A stretch of 64,000 nt of DNA from Pseudomonas piscis. Lineage in GTDB: Bacteria > Pseudomonadota > Gammaproteobacteria > Pseudomonadales > Pseudomonadaceae. The notes beneath the pieces were generated by a model. It worked only from the letters and a program-made list of their open reading frames with translations, ran no database searches and had not been told where the DNA came from. Position numbers and translations under genes: made by a program. Shown here in pieces: positions 7,627-14,788 of the stretch (positions within the stretch are counted from its first letter, which is position 1; each line of letters begins with the position of its first letter). The DNA is taken from contig NZ_WHUV01000006.1 of NCBI RefSeq assembly GCF_009380155.1, forward strand, positions 248,001-312,000. The letters are read 5' to 3'.

Positions 7627-10086
7627 TCATTTCGCCCCTTGCCAGGGCGAGCCCGGGGCAGGCCCGTTGGCCAGGACCCTCCAGCCTCCGGCGGCTTGCT
7701 GCAACTGCCGGGCGGCCTGGATCACCAGCGCGGGCGTCAAGACCTTGATGCTGGCTTGCAATCGTTCCAGGTAGTCCGACGGATGGCCGGCCAACTTCGC
7801 CTGCCACAGCAGTTGCGCCGCCTGTTCCAGGGGCAACTCAGAGGCCCGCAACTGCTGGGCCAGGGCTTGGCGCTGGTCGAGCCAGGCCTGGGTATCGAGG
7901 GCCTGCAATTGTTCGGGCAAACGCAGGAAGAACTGTTCCAGATGGCCGAGGATCTCGCCCAGGCTGGCGTTCGGCGACTGCACCCCAAACAGCAGGCCGG
8001 TGCGGCCATCGAGTTGGCGCACCGCGCTGAACACGCCATAGCCCAGTTGCAGCTCGACCCGCAGACGCTGGTAGAACGGGGTCTGGCAGAGTTGCCCCAG
8101 CAGGCGCCAGGCAGCTTCGTCAGCCAGCAGGCTCGATGGGCTTGGGCAGAACAGCAGCAGTGCCTGCTCTGCCCTGTCCATGGGCACCGTCTGCCAGGCA
8201 TGGCCGGTTCCTGGCTGCGGCGCCTGGCCCAGGTTGGCATCCGCGGTCCCGGGCATCCGTTGCAGGGCCCGGGCGAAGGCGTCCTGTCCGTGGGGTGGCA
8301 CGCCCAGCGCCAAGCCATCCCAGCGGGCCGCGGCCCATAGCGCCTGCAGGGCGTCGGCGTTCAAGGTCGTACCGCTGTCGGGCAGTGGTTGTTCGGCGAA
8401 GGTCTTGAGCAGTTGGCGCAGGGGCATCGGTGGTGTCTCGACGTCTGTCCTGCCTGCTTGCCAGAACTCCGGGGATGGTTGGCCCAGTTGTCGTAGCGCT
8501 TGTTGCAGCACCGCCGGCATGGGTTGCTGCAGCCCGCGCAACTGCAGCAGCCAGTCCATGCCGCAGCAGCTGAAGCTCAGTTCCACCCCGGCTTGCCGGG
8601 CATCCCCGGCCAGGGCTGCCAGGCTGTGCTGCAAATGCCGGTGCAGGCCGCTCGGCGCGGGACTGGCCAGGCGCCAGCGCAACAGCAACTGCCCTGCCTC
8701 GGTATCGGTGGGCAAAGCCTGGCTGAAGCTCAGGGCCGGGTTGTCCCGGCGGCCTCGGCTGCGGTCCTGGGCGAAGGTCCGCAGGCCGCGATGCTTGCTG
8801 CTCTGGCCGCGAATCAGGCCGGCCTGGGGCTCCTCGACGGCGCCGCGCAAGAACGGGTTGGCGGGCGGCAACTGCCAGTCGCCGCTGAAGTCATCCACAA
8901 CCTTGGGCTGCAATTGCCGCAGCAGCGCCTTGAGGGCCACGAGTCCGGCGGCGCCCAGCTCCTGGGCGGCGTGCCGGCTGTCCCGGCGGGCCAGTTCCAG
9001 GGCACTGTCGACCTGCAGCCGGCGTTGTTGCAGCAGGGCGTATTCCTCGCACAAGTGTGGCCAGTCGCCCTGGGCGCCGAAGAACCCCAGCCAGTCCAGC
9101 ACCAGCTGGTGGATTTGTGCTGGCGCCTCGCTGGGCGCCTGGCCCAGGTCCAGCTCCAGGTGCAGCAATGCTTGCCCGGCGAACTCATACCGCACCTGGG
9201 CCTTGAGGCTGCGGGCCAGTGACTGTTGTTGGAGCTTGGCAAGCAATCCGCCGGGTTTACCCGATTGCAGCCAGGTACAGAGGAAGTCCAGCGCCACGCC
9301 GGCGCCTGCCGGCAGCCCTTCAAGGGCGAACAGCAGGTCCAGGCGTTCGCCGTCGAACCGTTGGTAGTTGTTGGCGTTGCTGGCCAGCAGTGGCACTGGT
9401 GCTATTTGTAGCTGGCGCGGGCCAGTAGGCAGGTCCGCGCCGTAGCGTTCGGCCAGGGCCCGGAGTTCGGCCAGGGGTTGTGGTCCGGCCAGGCTCAGGG
9501 TCATCTGCCCAGCCTGGTAGAAATCGCGGTGGAACTGCCACAGGCCCTGCTGGAAGGCCGGGTTGGCCAGGTTCAGGCTATAGCGGTTGCCGGCATGGAA
9601 GGCCCGCAGCGGATGGGTCGCGGACAGGCCGTCGCACAAGGCGAACTGGCGTTGGGCGTTGGCGTCCCGGGACCAGGCGAGGAATTCCGCATGCAGCACT
9701 TCGCGTTCCCGGCGCTGCTCGGCGAGGCCTAGGCGGGGCTGGGCGAGCATGTCGCACAAGCGCTCCAGGCCGCCGGCGAAGGCGTTGGTCGGCAATTCGA
9801 AAAAGAACTCGGTGTTGCGCTCGCCTGTGCTGGCGTTCAGTTGTCCGCCCTGGGCGCGAACGTAGGCCATCAACCCCTGCTCGGCAGGAAACCGCTCGGT
9901 GCCGAGAAACAGCAGGTGTTCCAGGAAGTGCGCCAGGCCCGGCCAGGCCGGTGGTACGTCATGGCTGCCAGCAGCGACCCGCAGCGCCGCGGCGCAGCGT
10001 TTCAGGTGGGGAGCATGGCGCAGGGAGACCTGCAGGCCGTTGGCCAGGGTTTCCAGGTGGGGCAGGGGGTGGTTCGGCGCGGGCAT
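7627..10086 (-). CDS. pqqF: M16-family metallopeptidase PqqF
   Basis: An insulinase-type (M16) zinc protease associated with PQQ production. It is thought to trim the crosslinked PqqA to release the Glu-Tyr unit. The inverted zinc motif HxxEH is His53-Phe-Leu-Glu56-His57 (HFLEH), followed by GERNTEFFFELPTNAF, typical of the family N-terminal domain. The protein has 819 residues, long enough for the four-domain arrangement. I prefer the ATG at 10086; an in-frame GTG six bases earlier is possible. The gene precedes pqqA on the same strand, as in many Pseudomonas species, and starts 48 bases after davA ends. Confidence 0.93.
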   Translation of the reverse strand: MPAPNHPLPHLETLANGLQVSLRHAPHLKRCAAALRVAAGSHDVPPAWPGLAHFLEHLLFLGTERFPAEQGLMAYVRAQGGQLNASTGERNTEFFFELPTNAFAGGLERLCDMLAQPRLGLAEQRREREVLHAEFLAWSRDANAQRQFALCDGLSATHPLRAFHAGNRYSLNLANPAFQQGLWQFHRDFYQAGQMTLSLAGPQPLAELRALAERYGADLPTGPRQLQIAPVPLLASNANNYQRFDGERLDLLFALEGLPAGAGVALDFLCTWLQSGKPGGLLAKLQQQSLARSLKAQVRYEFAGQALLHLELDLGQAPSEAPAQIHQLVLDWLGFFGAQGDWPHLCEEYALLQQRRLQVDSALELARRDSRHAAQELGAAGLVALKALLRQLQPKVVDDFSGDWQLPPANPFLRGAVEEPQAGLIRGQSSKHRGLRTFAQDRSRGRRDNPALSFSQALPTDTEAGQLLLRWRLASPAPSGLHRHLQHSLAALAGDARQAGVELSFSCCGMDWLLQLRGLQQPMPAVLQQALRQLGQPSPEFWQAGRTDVETPPMPLRQLLKTFAEQPLPDSGTTLNADALQALWAAARWDGLALGVPPHGQDAFARALQRMPGTADANLGQAPQPGTGHAWQTVPMDRAEQALLLFCPSPSSLLADEAAWRLLGQLCQTPFYQRLRVELQLGYGVFSAVRQLDGRTGLLFGVQSPNASLGEILGHLEQFFLRLPEQLQALDTQAWLDQRQALAQQLRASELPLEQAAQLLWQAKLAGHPSDYLERLQASIKVLTPALVIQAARQLQQAAGGWRVLANGPAPGSPWQGAK

Positions 10087-10134
10087 GGGCACATCCAGGA
10101 CAGAGAGGCGCCCATGCTAGCGGATATCCCCGGA

Positions 10135-10929
10135 TCAGCGCTTGCCCAGCGCTGCGTAAAGTTCGGGGCGACGATCGGCCAGGTAGCGATTCAAGGTCCG
10201 GGATTCGTTCATCAAGTCGCGGTCCAGGGTACCGATGATCAAGGTCTCGTCCAGCCCGGCCAGGGCGATCCGGCTGCCATCCGGAGCGGCGATGCTGCTC
10301 TGGCCGCAATAGCGGATCTGTTCCTCGTGGCCGCAGTAGTTGGCGTAGGCCACGTAGCATTGGTTCTCGAAGGCCCGGGCACGAATGGTCACGTCGGCGA
10401 CGAAGTCGTAGGGAATCATGTTCGCCGTCGGCACCAGGATCAGCTCGGCGCCCGCCAGGGCCAGGCGCCGGGCATTCTCCGGGAACTCGATGTCGTAGCA
10501 GATCAGGAAGCCGAGCTTCCAGCCGTTGAGCTCCACCAGGGGGAAGTCGTCTGCGCCAGCGCTGAACATCGAGTGGTCCAGGTCACCGAACAGATGGGTC
10601 TTGCGGTAATTGCACAGGTGCCGGCCGTTGGCGTCGATCAACTGCACGGCGTTGTAGATCCGGCCGTCGGCGTCACGCTCCGGATAGCCGTAGAGAATCG
10701 CCATGCCGGCGGCCTGGGCGATGGCGGCGATCCGTTGGGCGGCCGGGCCATCCTGGGCCTCGGCCAGGGCACCGACGGCCTCGGGGCCGATGTTGTAGCC
10801 GCTGAGGAACATCTCCGGCAGCACCAGCAGGTCGGCCTCGGTGGCCTGCATGGCCACCTGGTGCAGGCGTTGCAGGTTGCCGGCCACATCCAGCGGCAGT
10901 GGTGGGCACTGATACAAGGCGACGCGCAT
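10135..10929 (-). CDS. davA: 5-aminopentanamidase (delta-aminovaleramidase)
   Basis: A 264-residue nitrilase-superfamily amidohydrolase. The catalytic triad is visible: Glu39 (LLVLPEMF), Lys110 (NYRKTHLF) and Cys144 (FLICYDIEFPENAR). DavA hydrolyses 5-aminopentanamide, the product of DavB, to 5-aminovalerate and ammonia. Assignment rests on the family plus the davB neighbour and close resemblance to P. putida DavA as I recall it. A GTG three codons upstream is possible, but AGGAG lies 8 bases before the ATG at 10929. A strong hairpin separates davA from davB. Confidence 0.9.
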   Translation of the reverse strand: MRVALYQCPPLPLDVAGNLQRLHQVAMQATEADLLVLPEMFLSGYNIGPEAVGALAEAQDGPAAQRIAAIAQAAGMAILYGYPERDADGRIYNAVQLIDANGRHLCNYRKTHLFGDLDHSMFSAGADDFPLVELNGWKLGFLICYDIEFPENARRLALAGAELILVPTANMIPYDFVADVTIRARAFENQCYVAYANYCGHEEQIRYCGQSSIAAPDGSRIALAGLDETLIIGTLDRDLMNESRTLNRYLADRRPELYAALGKR

Positions 10930-10948
10930 GTTCTTCACTCCTCTGACT

Positions 10949-10979
10949 TGCGGTAGCGGCTATCTTCGCCGCTACCGCA
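10949..10979 (-). promoter_or_regulatory. Perfect 12-bp hairpin between davB and davA
   Basis: TGCGGTAGCGGC (10949-10960) and GCCGCTACCGCA (10968-10979) pair without mismatch around a 7-base loop. No T-tract follows on the minus strand, so it is not a standard terminator. It ends about 10 bases before the davA ribosome site and could stabilise processed mRNA, act as an RNA-binding site, or be a REP-like unit. Confidence 0.65.
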
Positions 10980-11030
10980 GACTCGGGCCAGATGCGGATG
11001 CTGCCTTCGCAGGCGCCGGCCCGGTATGGC

Positions 11031-12713
11031 TCAGTCGGCCAGGGCAATAGGGCCGATCTCGTTGAACACATCGCCCGGTCCCGGATTCTCCGGATGGGAG
11101 GCGCCGCCGAAGTGCTTCATGATGCCCCACACGGCGTTGAGCGAAGTCTGCACCGCACCCTCGACCCAGGCCGGGGTCCAGGAGACGTCGTCGCCGGCGA
11201 TGAAGATGCCGCGCTGTTCGGCCGGCATGTCGTCCTGCATGAAGTGCGCATACATCCGCTGGTTGTAGCGGTAGTGGCCCGGCAGCGCGCCCTTGAAGGC
11301 GCCGAGGAAGTGCGGGTCGGCCTCCCAGGAGACGGTGATCGGGTTGCCGATGACGTGGCCGGCGATGTCGACCTTCGGGTAGACCTTCTTCAATGCGTCC
11401 AGCGCAAGCTGCACGCGCTTCTCCACTGGGTGCGGCAGCATCTTCATGGCATCGCTCATCCAGGAGTAGGACAGGCAGATCACCCCGGGCTTGTCGTCGC
11501 CGTTGTCGAACAGGTAGGTGCCGCGAGTCAGGCGGTCGGTGAGGGTCATGCTCATCACGTCGCGGCCGGTCTGCGGGTCCTTGTCCTTCCAGAATGGCCG
11601 GTCGACCATGACGAACGTCTTCGACGATTGCATGTAGCGGGTGCGGTCCAGGGCCATCCACATCTTCTGCGAGAACAGCGCTTCCTCGCACTCGATCTGG
11701 GTGGTCAGCAGCCAGGTCTGGCAAGTGGCCAACACCGCCGCGTAGTGGCGGGTATCGCCCCAGTAGTCGGTGACGGCGAAGGTGCCATCGGCGGCGCGGG
11801 CGATCTTCTTCACACCGGGACGCGGTGCGCCGTTGTGCAGCTTGGCCAGGGAGGTGCCGGCCGGCCAGTGGGCGCATTTTTCCGGAACGTGGCTCCAGAT
11901 GCCGCGAGGCACTTGCTCGACGCCGCCCACCACCAGGTGCTGGTGGTCGTCGCAGTTGGTCATCACCACGCGGAAGATTTCCAGCATGGAGTTGGGGAAG
12001 TCCGAGTCCCAGCCACCGGTGCCGAAGCCCACTTGGCCGAAGATCTCGCGGTGGCGGTAGGACAACTGCGAGAACGCCTTGGAGGTGGCGACGAAGTCAT
12101 AGAAGGTGCGGTCGTCCCATTTGGGTACCAGCTCGTCCCACAGGGCCTTGAGCTTGAGCGTATCGCGCTCGCGGATGGCGTCCTGGATTTCCGAGAAGCG
12201 TGCGCCGTCTTCCAGGGCGTCGGCCCAGGCCCGGGCCACTTCGCGGAAGATCTCCGGCAGGTCGTCCATCTTCTCGGCGTAGTGGCTAGTGCCTTCCAGG
12301 TCGACCACGGTGCTGCCCGAGGCTGGCGTCAGCGGGTTGGGGAAGGGGCGGGTTTCCAGGCCGAGCTTGTCGACGTAGTGGTAGAAGGCGGTGCTGGACA
12401 CCGGGAAGCGCATGCCGCCCAGCTCGGCGATGATGCCATCGGCGCCTTCGAAGGTTTCCGAACGCAGGCGGCCGCCCATTTTCGATGCTTCGTAGACCAC
12501 CGGCTTGAGGCCCATCTTCATCAATTCATAGGCTGCAACCAGCCCGGAGATGCCGGCGCCGACGATCGCCACTTCGGCGCCGTGCTGGGCCTTTGGAATG
12601 CTGCCCAGGCCGGCGGGATGCTCGATCCAGTCATCGAAGGCGAAAGGGAAGTCCGGGCCGAAGATGGTGATCGGTTTCTTGCCGTCTGCAGGATGGCGAT
12701 TGTTCTTGTTCAT
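11031..12713 (-). CDS. davB: L-lysine 2-monooxygenase (flavoprotein)
   Basis: A 560-residue FAD-dependent amine-oxidase-family enzyme. It oxidatively decarboxylates L-lysine to 5-aminopentanamide in the cytoplasm, the first step of the aminovalerate route of lysine breakdown. The dinucleotide motif GAGISG is at 52-57, followed by VVYEASKMGGRLRS. The C-terminal FAD segment is GIFIAGDDVSWTPAWVEGAVQ. The N-terminus, MNKNNRHPADGKKPITIFG, matches P. putida DavB closely from memory. Tryptophan 2-monooxygenase and phenylalanine oxidase are relatives, but DavA next door favours lysine. An Lrp-type regulator lies 160 bases upstream in the same direction. Confidence 0.93.
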   Translation of the reverse strand: MNKNNRHPADGKKPITIFGPDFPFAFDDWIEHPAGLGSIPKAQHGAEVAIVGAGISGLVAAYELMKMGLKPVVYEASKMGGRLRSETFEGADGIIAELGGMRFPVSSTAFYHYVDKLGLETRPFPNPLTPASGSTVVDLEGTSHYAEKMDDLPEIFREVARAWADALEDGARFSEIQDAIRERDTLKLKALWDELVPKWDDRTFYDFVATSKAFSQLSYRHREIFGQVGFGTGGWDSDFPNSMLEIFRVVMTNCDDHQHLVVGGVEQVPRGIWSHVPEKCAHWPAGTSLAKLHNGAPRPGVKKIARAADGTFAVTDYWGDTRHYAAVLATCQTWLLTTQIECEEALFSQKMWMALDRTRYMQSSKTFVMVDRPFWKDKDPQTGRDVMSMTLTDRLTRGTYLFDNGDDKPGVICLSYSWMSDAMKMLPHPVEKRVQLALDALKKVYPKVDIAGHVIGNPITVSWEADPHFLGAFKGALPGHYRYNQRMYAHFMQDDMPAEQRGIFIAGDDVSWTPAWVEGAVQTSLNAVWGIMKHFGGASHPENPGPGDVFNEIGPIALAD

Positions 12714-12873
12714 GGCTGACCTTGGCGGGCGGCTCAGCGGAATGCTGAGTATAGGAAAAGATGGCAGCCATTCTAGAGAGGGGGAAACTCGTAAATAAGA
12801 CGCAAACTGTCGTCGTTATGCATTGTTATTTTTCAATATGACGAAATATGTGTTCAGAGTGACGAACTGCTTG

Positions 12874-13335
12874 TCACAGTGCGTGCCCGCGATCGATCTT
12901 GCTGCTGAGGATGATCGAGGTAGTGGTCTTTTCCACGCCATCGATGCTGCCGATCTGGTCCAGCAACTGGTCCAGTTGCTCCGGGGATTCGGTGCGCAGC
13001 CAGGCCACGTAGTCGAACTCGCCACTGACCGCGCACAACTGCTGGACCTGGGCCATGCCGCTCAGGCGACGCAGGACTTCCTTGCCGGAGCGTGGCTGGA
13101 CCTTGATGCCGACATAGGCTTGCAGCCCGCCATCGACCACCCGCTGGCCCAGGCGCACGCCGTAGCCGGTAATGACCCGAGTCTTCTCCAGGCGTGCCAG
13201 GCGCGAGGTCACGGTGGTGCGGGCGATGCCCAGTTGCCGCGCCAGCATGGCCACGCTTTCACGTGCGTTGATCTGCAAGGCGGCGATCAGCTGACGGTCG
13301 ACTTCGTCGAGAACGGGAGGGCGGCTATCGGACAA
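12874..13335 (-). CDS. Lrp/AsnC-family transcriptional regulator
   Basis: A 153-residue regulator with an N-terminal helix-turn-helix (QLIAALQINARESVAMLARQLGIARTTVTSRLARLE) and a C-terminal RAM ligand-binding domain (AYVGIKVQPRSGKEVLRRLS and GEFDYVAWLR). Lrp-type proteins bind amino acids and form octamers on DNA. Its place directly upstream of davBA suggests control of lysine catabolism. I prefer the TTG at 13335, preceded by GGAG at 6 bases, giving MSDSRPPVLDEVDRQ. A GTG at 13368 without a ribosome site would add 11 residues. The AT-rich gap 12714-12873 probably holds the davB promoter. Confidence 0.9.
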   Translation of the reverse strand: MSDSRPPVLDEVDRQLIAALQINARESVAMLARQLGIARTTVTSRLARLEKTRVITGYGVRLGQRVVDGGLQAYVGIKVQPRSGKEVLRRLSGMAQVQQLCAVSGEFDYVAWLRTESPEQLDQLLDQIGSIDGVEKTTTSIILSSKIDRGHAL

Positions 13336-13429
13336 GATGGGCTCCAGCGCGGTGGTCGGGGAGCGCACATGTTAGCGTCTCCCACGGTCCGCCGCTCGCT
13401 GCCCGGGTCGGGGCCTGGGCGGCATGGGC

Positions 13430-14530
13430 TCAGGCGGGAATGACCTGGGCGAAGGCGTGGCGAAAGCGCTGCATGTCCTGTTCGTCGCCGATGCTGACCC
13501 GTGCCCAGTTCGGCCAGCTGTCCCAGACCCGGCCGATCTTAACCTGGCGTGCCGCCAGGGCATCCACCACTTCCTGGGCCGGACGCCGGACATCGACCAT
13601 GAAGCAGTTGGCCTGGGAGGCGGTGCAGTTGAATCCGCGTTGTTGCAGCCAGGCGATGGTCTGGTCGCGCAGTTGCTGGTTGTGCCGCTTGCGCTCACCC
13701 AGCAGCTTCGGGTCTTCCAGGCTGGCCAGTCCTCCCAGCAAGGTCGACGCCGCCGGCACGTTGTAGCCGCCGTAGGTTTCCAGGCGTTCGAGCAGCGCCG
13801 GCTGGCCTACGGCCAGGCCCAGTCGCGCCCCGGCCATGCCGTAGATCTTGGAGAAGGTGCGCAGCACCAGCAGTTGCGGGTGTTCCTTGACCAGCGGGAT
13901 GCAGGTGCTGGCCGTGGAGAAGTCGATGTAGGCCTCGTCGATCAGCATGACCGTGCCCTTGGGCAGGCGCGCCAGGGCCTGTTCGATGGCCTTGCGTGGC
14001 GTCAGGGTGCCGGTGGGGTTGTTGGGGTTGCACAGGTAGAGCAGGCCTGGTGCGGGATCGACAGCGAGCATCGCCTGCAGGTCGTGGGCGTGGCTGGCAT
14101 CCAGCGGTACCTCGTGCACCTTGGCCTGGCGCCCTTCGGCAGCTTCCCTGGGCGCCTCGTAGGAGGGGGTGGCCATGACCAGGCTGGCGTCTTGGGTAAA
14201 GGCCATGACCGCATGCTGCAATGCTGCCTTGGAGCCGCAGAAACTCTGCACATGATCCTCGGGAATACCTTGCTGGCGAGCGAACAGCGCATTGAGCCGG
14301 TACTGGATCTTGTAGGGATAGCGACCGCTGATGGCGATGCCTTGCTGCATGGCCTGGCGGCTGGCGGGAGAGGGGCCCCAGGGGCTCTCGTTGAAGTTGA
14401 TCAGGACATCGCCGGAAGGCGATTGGAGGGGCGGTGCGGCGGGCTCGGCGGCCCGGCTCCATCCTGGTAGTGCAAGCAACGGCAAGGCGGACGCGAGTCC
14501 CACCAGTGATCGGCGCGTAATCTCAACCAT
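13430..14530 (-). CDS. Tat-exported class I/II aminotransferase (histidinol-phosphate type)
   Basis: A 366-residue PLP enzyme of fold type I. Motifs: NPNNPTG (168-174), IDEAYIDF with Asp198, and the PLP Lys228 in TFSKIYGMAGARLGL. The unusual part is the start, MVEITRRSLVGLASALPLLALP: twin arginines 6-7, a hydrophobic stretch and a likely cleavage after SRA near residue 27, a Tat signal peptide. Tat export fits a protein that folds with its cofactor before secretion, as with PvdN. It is therefore probably periplasmic, unlike biosynthetic HisC. The substrate is unknown. It lies upstream of the Lrp regulator on the same strand (94-base gap). Confidence 0.85.
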   Translation of the reverse strand: MVEITRRSLVGLASALPLLALPGWSRAAEPAAPPLQSPSGDVLINFNESPWGPSPASRQAMQQGIAISGRYPYKIQYRLNALFARQQGIPEDHVQSFCGSKAALQHAVMAFTQDASLVMATPSYEAPREAAEGRQAKVHEVPLDASHAHDLQAMLAVDPAPGLLYLCNPNNPTGTLTPRKAIEQALARLPKGTVMLIDEAYIDFSTASTCIPLVKEHPQLLVLRTFSKIYGMAGARLGLAVGQPALLERLETYGGYNVPAASTLLGGLASLEDPKLLGERKRHNQQLRDQTIAWLQQRGFNCTASQANCFMVDVRRPAQEVVDALAARQVKIGRVWDSWPNWARVSIGDEQDMQRFRHAFAQVIPA

Positions 14531-14553
14531 CGATAGATCCCTTTCTTATCGTG

Positions 14554-14573
14554 AAAGACAACGGGGTGTCTTT
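14554..14573. promoter_or_regulatory. Inverted repeat upstream of the Tat aminotransferase gene
   Basis: AAAGACA (14554-14560) and TGTCTTT (14567-14573) are perfect inverted copies separated by 6 bases. They lie about 24-43 bases before the start codon of the aminotransferase gene. An operator or 5'-UTR hairpin is possible; the regulator is unknown. Confidence 0.45.
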
Positions 14574-14665
14574 TGTCCTGGTTGGACATCGATATAACGG
14601 CGGGAAAACAGCGGGATTTAAGCTGGCGATTCGATGGCTCGGGTATGGAACTGGTCCGCAGGCAT

Positions 14666-14690
14666 AAAAAAACCGCGCAATGCGCGGCTT
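14666..14690 (-). terminator. Terminator of tRNA-Ile
   Basis: CCGCGC (14673-14678) and GCGCGG (14682-14687) pair around a 3-base loop and, on the minus strand, are followed by seven T. It lies directly after the tRNA 3' end. Confidence 0.92.
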
Positions 14691-14696
14691 TGAATA

Positions 14697-14773
14697 TGGT
14701 GGGCCCACACGGACTTGAACCGTGGACCAAAGGATTATGAGTCCTCTGCTCTAACCAACTGAGCTATAGGCCC
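14697..14773 (-). tRNA. ileX: tRNA-Ile (CAU, lysidine-modified type)
   Basis: A 77-base cloverleaf on the minus strand. The acceptor GGGCCTA pairs with TGGGCCC, the discriminator is A, and CCA is encoded. The D-arm is AGCTCAGTTGGTTAGAGC and the T-arm is CACGGTTCAAGTCCGTG. The anticodon loop CTCATAA carries CAU. This resembles E. coli ileX (GACTCATAATC), not tRNA-Met, so it should read AUA after conversion of C34 to lysidine by TilS. It sits 15 bases downstream of the GGDEF/EAL gene and has its own terminator. I see no integrase or attachment-site duplication near it. Confidence 0.93.
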
Positions 14774-14788
14774 TCAGTAGGCGGCGGA

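Noticed and set aside
11031-12713. Tryptophan 2-monooxygenase and indole-acetic-acid synthesis for the flavoprotein-amidase pair
   Set aside because: Same family and chemistry, but the N-terminus and internal blocks match DavB, and the amidase is the DavA nitrilase type, not an amidase-signature IaaH.
14697-14773. Calling the tRNA a methionine tRNA because of the CAU anticodon
   Set aside because: The acceptor, D-arm and anticodon stem match ileX-type tRNA-Ile, whose C34 becomes lysidine. It lacks initiator features.
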